In this document: positions 35,979 through 45,495 of the stretch, one piece after another
How positions within the stretch are numbered: the stretch's first letter is position 1
Layout: each line of letters begins with the position of its first letter
Origin: BD1-7 clade bacterium
GTDB taxonomy: Bacteria > Pseudomonadota > Gammaproteobacteria > Pseudomonadales > DT-91
Direction: 5' to 3'
Length of the DNA: 64,000 nucleotides
Assembly: GCA_902705865.1 (NCBI GenBank)
Contig: CACSIO010000012.1
Span: 372,001-436,000 of the forward strand
Position numbers and translations under genes: made by a program
Notes under the pieces: model-generated
Databases searched by the model: none
Told to the model about the DNA's origin: nothing
The model's input: only the letters and a program-made list of their open reading frames with translations

Positions 35979-36782
35979 ATGAGTCGTATTGCGCGTTGTT
36001 TAGCTTCGCTAAAAGAACAAAACAAGAAAGCCCTTGTTCCTTATTTTGTTTCTGGTGACCCGTCACCCGAAACAACTGTCGATATTATGCATGCATTGGC
36101 AGCCAATGGTGCCGACATCATTGAACTGGGGATACCATTTTCTGATCCGATGGCTGAAGGCCCGGTAATACAGCTGGCGCATGAGCGAGCGCTTGAGCAT
36201 AACGTCAGTCTCAGCCAAACGTTGGATGCTGTGAGTGAGTTTCGTCAGCGTGACAATGAAACGCCTGTCGTTTTGATGGGGTACGCTAATCCGATCGAAG
36301 TGATGGGTTATGAAAGCTTTGTTAAACGTGCGTCGGAATCCGGCGTAGATGGCGTTTTGACGGTCGATATGCCGCCAGAAGAGGCAACCGAGTTTTCCGC
36401 ACTGCTGAAACAGCATGATTTGGACAATATTTATCTGATTGCCCCTACCACAGCAAAGTCACGTGTTGAGCTTGTTGCGTCGATGGCATCGGGTTATTTA
36501 TATTATGTGTCGCTTAAGGGTGTCACAGGAGCAGGCAACTTGGATCTTGTTTCTGTGGAAGAGAATCTGGCAGTGATTCGTGAAATAACGAATCTTCCGG
36601 TTTGCGTTGGTTTTGGTATTAAAGATGCAGAATCAGCCAAAGCAATTTCAAAACTTGCTGACGGTGCTGTTGTCGGCAGCGCGTTAGTTGATAGAATGCG
36701 TGATGCTGAAGACGCACAGGCGGCTATCGATGCCGGTGCGCCGTTTCTTCGTTCCTTGCGTGATGCAATGGATAGTGAGTAA
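35979..36782 (+). CDS. trpA: Tryptophan synthase alpha subunit
   Basis: TIM-barrel subunit of 267 aa that splits indole-3-glycerol phosphate and channels indole to TrpB. Catalytic Glu and Asp lie in IIELGIPFSDPMAEGPVIQ. The phosphate site is formed by YYVSLKGVTGAGN, VGFGIKDAESAKAI and GAVVGSALVDRM. It lies 47 bp after trpB and 137 bp before accD. Nothing is unusual in the protein. Confidence 0.97.
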   Translation: MSRIARCLASLKEQNKKALVPYFVSGDPSPETTVDIMHALAANGADIIELGIPFSDPMAEGPVIQLAHERALEHNVSLSQTLDAVSEFRQRDNETPVVLMGYANPIEVMGYESFVKRASESGVDGVLTVDMPPEEATEFSALLKQHDLDNIYLIAPTTAKSRVELVASMASGYLYYVSLKGVTGAGNLDLVSVEENLAVIREITNLPVCVGFGIKDAESAKAISKLADGAVVGSALVDRMRDAEDAQAAIDAGAPFLRSLRDAMDSE

Positions 36783-36919
36783 TTATCGGCTACGTCGTTA
36801 TATGTAGTTGTAAGTTACGTAGGATAGAATCGAAACATAAATACAAACAGATAGCTGAATAGCATTTGCGCGTGATTGTTTTAATGTGCAAACGTAGAAA
36901 AGACTATTGAGGAATCTTC

Positions 36920-37846
36920 ATGAGCTGGGTTGATAAAATTCTACCTGCAATCCGCAAGGACCAACCACGCGAACAAGGCGGCACTACTCAAGTGCCTGAG
37001 GGTTTGTGGAAGAAATGTGTTAAATGTGACAGCGTGCTTTACAAGCCTGAGTTAGATAAGCATCTTAGCGTTTGTCCAAAGTGTCGACATCACATGCGCA
37101 TTGGTGCTCGTCGTCGTTTGGATGTATTTCTGGATCAGGAAGGCCGCACCGAGGTGTGCACTGATGTCGAGCCGATCGATCGCTTAAAATTCAAAGACGT
37201 TAAAAAATATAAAGAGCGTTTGGCTTCTGCGCAAAAAAGCACTGGTGAAAAAGACGCTCTTGTTGCAATCGAAGGTACGTTAAACGGTTTGCCGGTTGTT
37301 GCTGTTGCGTTTGAGTTTGCCTTTCACGGTGGCTCAATGGGTTATGCGGTGGGTGAAAAGTTTACCCGTGCAGCAAAAATCGCACTCGATAAGAACATTC
37401 CTTTTGTTTGTTTCTCTGCCTCTGGCGGTGCGCGTATGCAAGAAGCATTAATCTCGCTGATGCAGATGGCTAAAACCAGCGCAATTATCGAGCGTCTGAA
37501 ACAGAATGGTGTCCCTTACGTATCTGTGATGACCGATCCGGTTTATGGTGGTGTTTCTGCCAGCCTTGCATTGTTGGGTGACCTTAATGTTGCCGAACCT
37601 GGTGCTCGCGCAGGCTTTGCCGGCCCTAACATCATTGAGCAAACTATCCGACAAAAACTGCCGAAGGGCTTTCAGCGCAGTGAATTCCTGTTGGATCACG
37701 GCGCAATCGACATGATTATTGACCGTAAGGATATGCGAGGAACTCTGCACAGTCTGTTGGCAATGATGATGCACGCTGATCCTGTGGACGCTGCCGAAGA
37801 ATCGGAAAATGACGACGAAGGATCTGCGGCTGAAGAATCTGCCTGA
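36920..37846 (+). CDS. accD: Acetyl-CoA carboxylase carboxyltransferase beta subunit
   Basis: Subunit of 308 aa of the acetyl-CoA carboxylase carboxyltransferase that makes malonyl-CoA. The zinc finger is CVKC...CPKC with Cys33, Cys36, Cys52 and Cys55. The crotonase-like core has [40 protein letters not shown] and [16 protein letters not shown]. The C-terminus carries an acidic tail ([15 protein letters not shown]). GAGGAA lies before the ATG. Its TGA overlaps the folC ATG by one base. Confidence 0.97.
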   Translation: MSWVDKILPAIRKDQPREQGGTTQVPEGLWKKCVKCDSVLYKPELDKHLSVCPKCRHHMRIGARRRLDVFLDQEGRTEVCTDVEPIDRLKFKDVKKYKERLASAQKSTGEKDALVAIEGTLNGLPVVAVAFEFAFHGGSMGYAVGEKFTRAAKIALDKNIPFVCFSASGGARMQEALISLMQMAKTSAIIERLKQNGVPYVSVMTDPVYGGVSASLALLGDLNVAEPGARAGFAGPNIIEQTIRQKLPKGFQRSEFLLDHGAIDMIIDRKDMRGTLHSLLAMMMHADPVDAAEESENDDEGSAAEESA

Positions 37847-39132
37847 TGCAGCATGACACGCTTCAACAATGGCTCGACTGGCTCGAGCATCAGCACCCGA
37901 AGTTGATTGATCTTGGCCTTGAGCGAGTTTCAGCTGTGGCTGAACGCTTAGGGTTGATTTCGCCAACAGCAACCGTTGTTACGGTTGCTGGCACAAATGG
38001 CAAAGGGTCTTTCGTGCATAGTCTTGGCGCATTGCTGAAAGCCTCAGGCCAGCATGCCGGGCTGTTTACGTCTCCGCACCTTCTCGCTTTTAACGAACGT
38101 ATTCTTGTTGATGGTCAACAAGCTTCAGATAACACCATTATGCTGGCATTTGACGCGATTTTTCAGGCGAGCCAGCAGCTGGATATCTCCCTTTCATATT
38201 TTGAGTACTCAACCCTCGCGGCCTTTTACGTTTTCAATCAGGAAAATCTTGATTTTTGGGTGCTTGAAGTTGGGCTGGGTGGTCGTTTGGATGCGGTTAA
38301 TATACTGACACCAGATTACGCCGTTATTACCTCTATCGGTCTGGATCATATGGAATATCTGGGGGATACACGAGAAAAGATCGCATTCGAAAAGTGCGGT
38401 ATTCTGCGAGAGCAGACACCACTTATTTGTCTTGAACCGGACGCGCCAGATGTGCTCTCTGCGGCTTGCAGTTCGCATCGCTCATTAGTCATCGAACGTG
38501 ATTTTGAAGTTGTTGAATCAAGTGACACAGTGGCGCTCACTGATCGCATTCGTCAGTGCCAGATAGTTATACCACAGACAGGGCTGTCACCGGCAAGCGT
38601 GTCCGGTGCACTTATGTTGGCGACTCATTGGTTAGATATCGAGTTGAGTGATGATACGGCGATATCTGCTGCGTTGGCATCACATCAGTTAGCGGCGCGC
38701 TTTCAGCGTTTCGCCGTTGACGGTATCGAGGTTGTCGCGGATGTTGCGCATAACCCTCAGTCGGCCGAGCTGTTGCATCAACGCTTGAGCCAGTTGCCGT
38801 TGAAAGATGGCGCCAAACGCATTGCTGTTTTCACTATGCTTAATGATAAGGATATGGATGCGGTTATCGATTGTCTGAAGGATGATTTTAAAGCCTGGTT
38901 TACCGCCGAGCTGGATAATCCACGGGCTAGACTGGCCAGTGATGTCGCCAATGCGATCCATAATCGTGGTATTCATATGATCAGCGTCAGTAAAAACCTT
39001 CGCCAGGCCTTTGCTCGAGCGCGTAGTTTATGCCAACCTGATGATCAGATAGTGATTTTTGGTTCGTTTTTTGTGGTTGCGGAGTTGTTGCCCAAGCTGC
39101 TGCCCTATGCAAAATTACCGTCGATCGAATAG
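37846..39132 (+). CDS. folC: Bifunctional folylpolyglutamate/dihydrofolate synthase
   Basis: Mur-ligase-family enzyme of 428 aa that adds glutamate to dihydropteroate and to folates. The P-loop GTNGKGS is at residues 49-55. Other landmarks are LFTSPHLLAFNERI, the conserved YFEYSTLAAFYVF and EVGLGGRLDAVN, GLDHMEYLGDTREKIA, and the C-terminal domain start VVADVAHNPQSAELL. The TGATG junction with accD fixes the start and implies coupled translation. It is followed by a SPOR-domain gene, as in many gammaproteobacteria. Confidence 0.97.
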   Translation: MQHDTLQQWLDWLEHQHPKLIDLGLERVSAVAERLGLISPTATVVTVAGTNGKGSFVHSLGALLKASGQHAGLFTSPHLLAFNERILVDGQQASDNTIMLAFDAIFQASQQLDISLSYFEYSTLAAFYVFNQENLDFWVLEVGLGGRLDAVNILTPDYAVITSIGLDHMEYLGDTREKIAFEKCGILREQTPLICLEPDAPDVLSAACSSHRSLVIERDFEVVESSDTVALTDRIRQCQIVIPQTGLSPASVSGALMLATHWLDIELSDDTAISAALASHQLAARFQRFAVDGIEVVADVAHNPQSAELLHQRLSQLPLKDGAKRIAVFTMLNDKDMDAVIDCLKDDFKAWFTAELDNPRARLASDVANAIHNRGIHMISVSKNLRQAFARARSLCQPDDQIVIFGSFFVVAELLPKLLPYAKLPSIE

Positions 39133-39229
39133 GGCTGATACCGCGCGAAGAAAGATGACATTGCTAACACGATGAGAGATGGTTTCTTTCTGAATATTGA
39201 ATAATAAGGATGCCGGGCCGGATTCCATT

Positions 39230-39838
39230 ATGAGTGATCACGAATCTCTGAAATACCGAGTTGTTGGCGCATTGGTTGTTATCGTCAGTCTGGCGTTGGC
39301 ATGGTCCATCTTGTTGGAACATGATGTTCAACGCGAGCACGATTGGGCAAAATCAGATATTCCTGAACCTATGCAAATTGAGAGATTTGACGTCCCTGAC
39401 GTTGAGCCAATCGAGGATATTAAACCTTCGGTACTTACCAAGGTTACCGTGCCTGAGACTGCCAAGAGTCCTACTGATGCGACGCAAAAAACGTCGAAAA
39501 CGTCTCTCAGCGAGTCAGCCCCAAAAAGTAAGCCGAAACCGGTCGTACCTGAAAAAGATTTCACGCAGCTCAATGCTCAAGGCTTGCCTGAAGCATGGGT
39601 GCTGCAGGTTGGCAGTTTTAAAGCCCGTGAAAATGCGATAGCGCTTCAGAGCAAATTACGCAAAGACGACTTGCCTGCCTACGTGAAAGCATTCAAGTTG
39701 AACGATGGTGTGAAATACCGGGTGTTGGTTGGCCCCAAGATTGATAAGAAGAAAGCCAAGCGTATTGCTGAGCAGATTCGTCAGAAACATAAGTTAAAAC
39801 CGATGATCATGATGTTTAAGCCTGGCTATGCTGAATAA
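39230..39838 (+). CDS. dedD: SPOR domain protein (DedD-like)
   Basis: Cell-division-associated membrane protein of 202 aa. It has one N-terminal membrane helix (about residues 10-28, VVGALVVIVSLALAWSIL), a periplasmic linker rich in Pro, Lys and Ser, and a C-terminal SPOR domain (about 120-200, WVLQVGSFKARENAIALQSK and VKYRVLVGPKIDKKKAKRIA) that binds denuded peptidoglycan at the septum. The ATG at 39230 puts the helix where the family has it; an upstream TTG at 39197 is in frame. The position between folC and cvpA matches DedD, but the sequence outside the SPOR domain is not diagnostic. Confidence 0.88.
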   Translation: MSDHESLKYRVVGALVVIVSLALAWSILLEHDVQREHDWAKSDIPEPMQIERFDVPDVEPIEDIKPSVLTKVTVPETAKSPTDATQKTSKTSLSESAPKSKPKPVVPEKDFTQLNAQGLPEAWVLQVGSFKARENAIALQSKLRKDDLPAYVKAFKLNDGVKYRVLVGPKIDKKKAKRIAEQIRQKHKLKPMIMMFKPGYAE

Positions 39839-39890
39839 AATCGCTGCTGGCCATCAGGATTTATTTTGCTAGAATGCGCGGGCTTTTACG

Positions 39891-40409
39891 ATGTTAGAAA
39901 CACTGAGTTGGTTGGACTGGGCGATTATCGCCATTATTCTTGTCTCGACCTTAATTAGCGTAAAGCGCGGTTTTTTTAAAGAAGCGCTTTCTTTGTTTAT
40001 CTGGATCTTCGCGGTTGTTGCCAGTGTCATGTTTGCGGATCAGTTGGCTGTTGTTTTAACGCCGTATATTGATTCAGCATCATTGGCCAAGATAGCGGCA
40101 ATGGCGATACTGTTTATTCTTAGCCTGGTAGTTGGCGCCATTATCAGTATGCTGATGTCGCAACTCATCAAGATAACTGGGCTCAGCGGAACAGACCGCG
40201 TGCTCGGTATGGTGTTTGGGGCACTTAGAGGTGTGTTAGTTGTCTTAGTCGTTCTTATGATCGGCAAGCACGTTCTGCCTTTGGAGCAGGAAAGCTGGTG
40301 GCAAGCATCTGTAATCGCACCGCATTTAAATAGAATGGAAACCTGGATGGTAACCATGGCAACTCAGCTAAGGGATATGGTGTTACCGCTGGTTAGTGGT
40401 CACACCTAA
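39891..40409 (+). CDS. cvpA: CvpA family membrane protein
   Basis: Inner-membrane protein of 172 aa with four hydrophobic helices, first identified for colicin V production and linked in other bacteria to envelope stress tolerance. The family start is clear: [20 protein letters not shown] followed by [15 protein letters not shown]. The loop [18 protein letters not shown] before the third helix is also typical. It sits 34 bp before purF, the conserved order. Confidence 0.93.
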   Translation: MLETLSWLDWAIIAIILVSTLISVKRGFFKEALSLFIWIFAVVASVMFADQLAVVLTPYIDSASLAKIAAMAILFILSLVVGAIISMLMSQLIKITGLSGTDRVLGMVFGALRGVLVVLVVLMIGKHVLPLEQESWWQASVIAPHLNRMETWMVTMATQLRDMVLPLVSGHT

Positions 40410-40443
40410 CGCGCTGTTAGATTTAAAAACGAAAGAGGTTCAC

Positions 40444-41970
40444 ATGTGCGGCATCGTCGGCATTGTAGCGAATAACAATGTTAACCAAGAGTTGTATGAT
40501 GCGTTAACCGTATTGCAGCATCGGGGTCAGGATGCCGCAGGCATTGTTACCAGTGAAAACGGAGTTTTTAACCAGCGTAAAGCTAATGGTTTGGTACGTG
40601 ATGTATTCCGTACGCGCCATATGCGAGTGCTCACGGGTAACACTGGCATCGGTCACGTTCGATACCCGACTGCGGGTTCATCCAGCCCAGCGTTGGCGCA
40701 ACCATTCTATGTTAATTCCCCTTACGGTATTACGTTGGCACACAACGGCAATCTGACCAATGTTAATCAATTGAAAGAAGAGCTGTTTCGTGAAGACTTA
40801 CGTCACGTCAACACCACATCAGATTCTGAAGTGTTACTGAACGTCTTTGCCAATGAGCTCCAACGTCTTGGTAAGTTACGTCCGACTGCTGATGATATCT
40901 TCAGCGCAGTTGAGGCTGTTCATCGTCGTTGCCGTGGTGGTTATGCGGTTGTTGCGATGATTTCTGGCTACGGATTAGTCAGCTTTCGTGATCCGTATGG
41001 AGTTCGTCCAGTTGTTTTTGGTGAAAGGGAAGCCGCTGGTGGTACAGAATATATGGTTGCTTCTGAAAGTGTGGCACTTGATGTTGCTGGCTTTAAAGTG
41101 ACAAGAGATATCGCACCGGGTGAAGCCGTGTATGTCGATCAGGAAGGTACATTGCATACCAAACAATGCAGTGAGATTTCAGAGAACGTGCCTTGTATCT
41201 TTGAGCATGTTTATTTTGCGCGTCCGGATTCAATTATGGACGGCATTTCGGTCTATAAAACCCGTAAGCGTATGGGGCAGCATTTAGCTGAAAAAATCCT
41301 GCGTGAACGACCGGATCATGATATCGATGTGGTTATTCCGATTCCGGATACTAGCCGTGTTTCTGCGCAACAACTTGCTTACACACTGGGTGCTAAATTT
41401 CGCGAAGGCCTGATGAAAAACCGATACATCGGTAGAACTTTCATTATGCCTGGTCAGCAAATGCGTGAGAAATCTGTACGTCAGAAATTAAACGCTATCG
41501 GACTCGAATTTGCCGGAAAAAATGTACTGCTGGTTGATGATTCGATTGTTCGGGGCACAACATGCCACCAAATTATCGATATGGCTCGCGAAGCCGGAGC
41601 TAACAAAGTCTACTTTGCGTCAGCGGCACCCGCTGTAAAATATCCGAATGTTTATGGTATCGATATGCCAGTAGCATCTGAATTGATCGCACATGGTCGC
41701 ACCGATGATGAAGTGTGTGAAAAGATTGGTGCAGATTGGTTAATTTACCAAGACCTTGAAGATTTAGTATTGAGTTGTCACGACGGTAACACTGATATCG
41801 AGCGATTTGAATGTTCAGTATTTAACGGTGAATATGTGACCGGAGACGTTAGCCAGGAGTATCTGGATGGCCTAGAGTCTGCCCGTAGTGATGATACAAA
41901 GACTAAATCTGAAGGTAGCATTGATACGGCAGACGGATCATTCGTTGATCTCTATAACGATGTTTCTTAG
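40444..41970 (+). CDS. purF: Amidophosphoribosyltransferase
   Basis: First enzyme of purine synthesis, 508 aa, transferring glutamine amide nitrogen to PRPP. The start must be ATG 40444 because the catalytic Cys has to be residue 2 ([11 protein letters not shown]) after Met removal; an upstream in-frame GTG at 40396 would bury it. AGAGG precedes this ATG. The glutaminase domain has [11 protein letters not shown] and [11 protein letters not shown]. The PRPP loop is [13 protein letters not shown] at residues 361-373. The length is usual, with a hydrophilic C-terminal tail. Confidence 0.97.
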   Translation: MCGIVGIVANNNVNQELYDALTVLQHRGQDAAGIVTSENGVFNQRKANGLVRDVFRTRHMRVLTGNTGIGHVRYPTAGSSSPALAQPFYVNSPYGITLAHNGNLTNVNQLKEELFREDLRHVNTTSDSEVLLNVFANELQRLGKLRPTADDIFSAVEAVHRRCRGGYAVVAMISGYGLVSFRDPYGVRPVVFGEREAAGGTEYMVASESVALDVAGFKVTRDIAPGEAVYVDQEGTLHTKQCSEISENVPCIFEHVYFARPDSIMDGISVYKTRKRMGQHLAEKILRERPDHDIDVVIPIPDTSRVSAQQLAYTLGAKFREGLMKNRYIGRTFIMPGQQMREKSVRQKLNAIGLEFAGKNVLLVDDSIVRGTTCHQIIDMAREAGANKVYFASAAPAVKYPNVYGIDMPVASELIAHGRTDDEVCEKIGADWLIYQDLEDLVLSCHDGNTDIERFECSVFNGEYVTGDVSQEYLDGLESARSDDTKTKSEGSIDTADGSFVDLYNDVS

Positions 41971-41973
41971 TAT

Positions 41974-41996
41974 CCTTTAGTTCTGAAAGGGTTTTG
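41974..41996 (+). terminator. Possible weak terminator after purF
   Basis: Short stem CCTTT (41974-41978) / AAAGG (41986-41990) with a 7-nt loop, followed by GTTTTG. It is correctly placed but the stem is weak. Confidence 0.35.
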
Positions 41997-42047
41997 TATT
42001 GCAGCTTGCCCAGAAAGCTGGCTACAGCAATATCACCAATGAAATTC

Positions 42048-42070
42048 CGATGCGCGCGTCGCGCGCATCG
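42048..42070. repeat. 23-bp perfect palindrome between purF and metZ
   Basis: CGATGCGCGCG (42048-42058), a single T, then CGCGCGCATCG (42060-42070): an 11-bp perfect inverted repeat with a one-base centre. It is GC-rich in an otherwise AT-rich gap and lacks a T-tract. It could be an operator, a structural element in the metZ leader, or part of a terminator. Confidence 0.75.
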
Positions 42071-42149
42071 TGCTTGCATCTAACCTATATGTGTTTGGTG
42101 TACAGTGTGTAACCCTCACTCCCATTGATATCTGACGAAGAGAACTCTC

Positions 42150-43352
42150 ATGGCGTTTGACGACGAAAGACTGGCTATTTTGCAAGCTGCTGAACTTGAA
42201 ACTCAAGCCATAAGAATGGGGCACCACAGAACGCCAGAAGGTGAACACAGCGAACCCATTTTTACCACGTCATCTTACGTTTTTGATTCTGCTGAAGCCG
42301 CAGCCGCGCGTTTCAATGGTGATCAACCGGGTAACGTATATTCACGTTACACCAACCCTACGGTTCGTATTTTTGAAGAGCGCATGGCCGCGCTTGAAGG
42401 TGCCGACGATGCTGTTGCGACATCATCCGGGATGGCCGCAATCATGAGCACCTGCATGGCTTTGTTGAAGCAAGGCGATCATGTGGTTTGCTCTAGCAGT
42501 GTTTTTGGTACCACAACGGTGGTTTTCAATAAGTATCTCGCAAAGTTCGGCGTTGACGTGACATTCGTAGAGCCCACTGATTATGAAAAGTGGCAATCTG
42601 CAGTGGGGGAGAACACACGTTTGTTATTTCTTGAAACCCCATCGAATCCGTTGTCTGAGATTGTCGATATTCGTCGAGTTGCTGATATCGCCCATGCCAA
42701 AGACGCCTATCTGGTTGTTGATAATTGTTTCTGTACACCGGCACTCCAGCAGCCGCTTTCATTGGGTGCAGATGTTGTTGTGCATTCGGCGACTAAGTTC
42801 CTCGACGGCCAAGGGCGTTGTTTGGGGGGCGTGGTTGTTGGTTCTCAAGATATCTGCAATGAAGTGCTTGGATTTATTCGTTCGGCGGGCCCGACAATGA
42901 GCCCGTTCAATGCTTGGGTATTTATCAAAGGCTTGGAAACACTCAAGTTGAGAATGGATGCCCACAGTCGACAGGCACTAGCATTAGCGCAGTGGCTTCA
43001 AAATCAACCAGGGATTGAAAAAGTCTTTTATTCAGGCTTGCCTGAGCACCCACAGCATGCGTTGGCTGCGCGTCAACAATCCGGTTTTGGTGGGGTCTTG
43101 GCGTTGCAGGTTAAGGGCGATAAGGCCGCCGCCTGGCGTTTTATCAATGCCACACGTCTTTTATCCATTACTGCGAATCTCGGGGATGTTAAAACCACTA
43201 TTGTGCATCCGGCTACAACGACTCATGGTCGTTTGAGCGATGATCAAAAAGCCCGTTGCGGTATTACCGATAACCTTATTCGAATCGCGGTTGGTTTAGA
43301 AAATATCGAGGATATCAAACAGGATCTTGAGCGTGGTTTAGCCGCAGTGTAG
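42150..43352 (+). CDS. metZ: O-succinylhomoserine sulfhydrylase
   Basis: PLP enzyme of 400 aa of the Cys/Met metabolism family that makes homocysteine directly from O-succinylhomoserine and sulfide. The PLP lysine is Lys216 in [14 protein letters not shown]. Also seen are [51 protein letters not shown] and the C-terminal [22 protein letters not shown]. The position just after purF is the Pseudomonas metZ position, which supports MetZ over MetB or MetC. It would use sulfide from a reductase such as the one at 16.9-18.5 kb. Confidence 0.94.
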   Translation: MAFDDERLAILQAAELETQAIRMGHHRTPEGEHSEPIFTTSSYVFDSAEAAAARFNGDQPGNVYSRYTNPTVRIFEERMAALEGADDAVATSSGMAAIMSTCMALLKQGDHVVCSSSVFGTTTVVFNKYLAKFGVDVTFVEPTDYEKWQSAVGENTRLLFLETPSNPLSEIVDIRRVADIAHAKDAYLVVDNCFCTPALQQPLSLGADVVVHSATKFLDGQGRCLGGVVVGSQDICNEVLGFIRSAGPTMSPFNAWVFIKGLETLKLRMDAHSRQALALAQWLQNQPGIEKVFYSGLPEHPQHALAARQQSGFGGVLALQVKGDKAAAWRFINATRLLSITANLGDVKTTIVHPATTTHGRLSDDQKARCGITDNLIRIAVGLENIEDIKQDLERGLAAV

Positions 43353-43580
43353 TTTGCCCCATTCACGATGTTTGTGTTGTTTGCGTGATAGATCCGTTTA
43401 AACATCGTTATGATGTTAGTGAGCTACTAACGTATCATCGCTCGCTTAGGGCTTGTAGTACATGCTTGTAATGCACGATTGCGTGCAGTGCCACTCGTTA
43501 TCTTCTGATGTAGGCAGGTTAATGCGCCTGAACGACATCAAAGATAGGTCGACCAATAAAAAAATAATGTCAGACTGACT

Positions 43581-44495
43581 ATGCAAAATATTATTGATGG
43601 CGCGATCGCCAGTGTGTCCAGTGTGCTCCAGGGTAAACCGTCTCAGGTAAAGCTGTCTTTTGCGTGTTTGCTTGCTAAAGGGCATTTGCTGGTTGAAGAT
43701 TTGCCAGGTATGGGTAAAACCACCTTAGCAACCGCTTTGGCAAAAGCGCTGGGGTTGGATTACTCACGTGTACAATTTACATCTGACATGTTACCGGCCG
43801 ATATACTCGGTGCCACTGTATTTGAGAAAGCCTCGAGTTCTTTTCGTTTTCACCCTGGGCCGATTTTTACCCAACTGTTATTAGCTGATGAAATTAACCG
43901 GACAACGCCAAAAACCCAGAGCGCGTTGCTCGAAGCAATGGCGGAACGTCAAGTATCTATTGAAGGGGAAACACATCCGCTACCATCTCCATTTTTTGTG
44001 ATTGCTACCCAAAACCCGTCCGCGCAATTTGGCACCTTCCCGCTACCTGAATCGCAATTGGATCGTTTTCTGCTTCGGATTACTATGGGTTATCCGCATG
44101 CTGATGCCGAGCGCGCATTATTGAAAGGCGAAGCCGGTCTGAGTCGACTGCACGATATGCAATCGACGTTGACGTTGGAGCAGCTGCAGGCGATCCAGAA
44201 GCGTGTTGATGTGGTTCATGCATCTGATTCCTTATTGGATTACATACAACGGTTGTTGGCTTACACTCGCAATGAACCTCGTCTCGCTTACGGTATTTCA
44301 CCGCGTGGTGGCTTGGCATTGTTGCAAGTCGCAAAGGCATGGGCCTTCTTGCATAACCGGGATTATGTGGTGCCAGAGGATATTCAAGCCGTGTTGGTTC
44401 CTGTATTTCTGCACCGTCTGGAGCTGGCTGCTGATTCTCCGTCTGACGCGGCGGCAGTGCTGGATCAAATGATCGGTCAGGTTCCTGCGAACTGA
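43581..44495 (+). CDS. MoxR family AAA+ ATPase
   Basis: Cytosolic AAA+ ATPase of 304 aa, a chaperone-like family that activates metal- or membrane-associated protein complexes. Walker A is GMGKTT at residues 43-48; Walker B is LLADEINRTTPKTQSALLEA with Asp103-Glu104; sensor 1 is FFVIATQNP; the arginine-containing loop is PLPESQLDRFLLRI. It is the first gene of the common unit MoxR-DUF58-transglutaminase, with only 22 bp to the next gene. The client is probably the downstream membrane proteins. Confidence 0.94.
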   Translation: MQNIIDGAIASVSSVLQGKPSQVKLSFACLLAKGHLLVEDLPGMGKTTLATALAKALGLDYSRVQFTSDMLPADILGATVFEKASSSFRFHPGPIFTQLLLADEINRTTPKTQSALLEAMAERQVSIEGETHPLPSPFFVIATQNPSAQFGTFPLPESQLDRFLLRITMGYPHADAERALLKGEAGLSRLHDMQSTLTLEQLQAIQKRVDVVHASDSLLDYIQRLLAYTRNEPRLAYGISPRGGLALLQVAKAWAFLHNRDYVVPEDIQAVLVPVFLHRLELAADSPSDAAAVLDQMIGQVPAN

Positions 44496-44517
44496 ACGCG
44501 CCTCGGTAACGGCAGTT

Positions 44518-45495
44518 ATGAAAGCATACTTTCAGCAAAAGTATCAGCAATGGCTCGACCGTCGCTTGCCAACGGAGCACGCGCTGGAGCTCAATCAGAA
44601 ACGTCTGTTTATCTTTCCAACACGTCAGGGATTCTTTTTTCTGATGTTGATTATTGGGCTGATCATTGCAGGTATAAATTTTCAAAATAACTTGGCGTAT
44701 CTGCTGAGTTTTTTCTTATTGAGCTTGCTGGTCAGCAGCATACTACTGACGTTTTTTAATGTCTCTGGTTTGTGTCTCACTGCTGCCGGGGCTGCTCCGG
44801 TTTTTGCCGGAGATAATGCTCAACTCAATTTGCTGATGTCGACTCACGGCAAGTCTCGGCATCATCAGATTCACCTCGGTTATTTTCCGTTGCAAACGAC
44901 CGACGTTGACTCGTCAGAGCCTGAAGCAGTAAAGCTATTTTGCCAAACCTACCAACGCGGATGGTTTCAACCCCCACGATTTCGTTTGTACAGTGTCTTT
45001 CCTTTCGGGTTTATTCAGTGTTGGTCTTGGGTTCAGCTCGATTGGCAGGTAATGGTGTATCCGAAACCCAAGTACCTTAATAGCTTCCCAACTACCGCCG
45101 TTGAAGGTGATCGAGACGGCGATAGCCAGCGTTCGGGCAATGATGATTTTTACGGTTTCAAGGAGTATCAACCTGGAGACTCATTGAAACAGGTTAACTG
45201 GCGTGGTTTTGCGCGAGGCGGCCATTTGATGACACGCGTTATGCACGATCAACGTGACGCGAGGGCATGGGTTGATTGGTATGCATTACCAGCAGTTGGT
45301 ACCGAAGAAAAGCTGTCGTTGCTGTGTGGTTGGGTTTTAACGCTTGATCGCTCTGATACCCCTTATGGTTTGCGTTTACCTGGTTTAACGATTCAGCCCA
45401 ATAGCGGAGAGCGGCACCGTAATGAATTGCTAAAAGCGTTGGCTCTGTTTCAATCCGCAGATTTGACGCAGCCTGAAGGGGAAACCAATGGCTGA
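44518..45495 (+). CDS. DUF58 domain membrane protein
   Basis: Protein of 325 aa with two close membrane helices at about 35-80 (FFLMLIIGLIIAGINFQNN, LAYLLSFFLLSLLVSSILL) and a DUF58 domain bearing FYGFKEYQPGDSLKQVNWRG in the second half, a fold related to von Willebrand A domains. DUF58 proteins are encoded beside MoxR ATPases almost universally. The last 8 bp overlap the transglutaminase gene, so the three proteins are likely to work together at the inner membrane. The molecular role is unknown. Confidence 0.9.
   Translation: MKAYFQQKYQQWLDRRLPTEHALELNQKRLFIFPTRQGFFFLMLIIGLIIAGINFQNNLAYLLSFFLLSLLVSSILLTFFNVSGLCLTAAGAAPVFAGDNAQLNLLMSTHGKSRHHQIHLGYFPLQTTDVDSSEPEAVKLFCQTYQRGWFQPPRFRLYSVFPFGFIQCWSWVQLDWQVMVYPKPKYLNSFPTTAVEGDRDGDSQRSGNDDFYGFKEYQPGDSLKQVNWRGFARGGHLMTRVMHDQRDARAWVDWYALPAVGTEEKLSLLCGWVLTLDRSDTPYGLRLPGLTIQPNSGERHRNELLKALALFQSADLTQPEGETNG

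Noticed and set aside
37448-37972. 174-codon open frame antisense to accD/folC
   Set aside because: Covers conserved accD and the accD/folC overlap; no independent evidence.
44083-44685. 200-codon open frame antisense to the MoxR and DUF58 genes
   Set aside because: Spans the junction of two well-supported genes; low-complexity polar translation.
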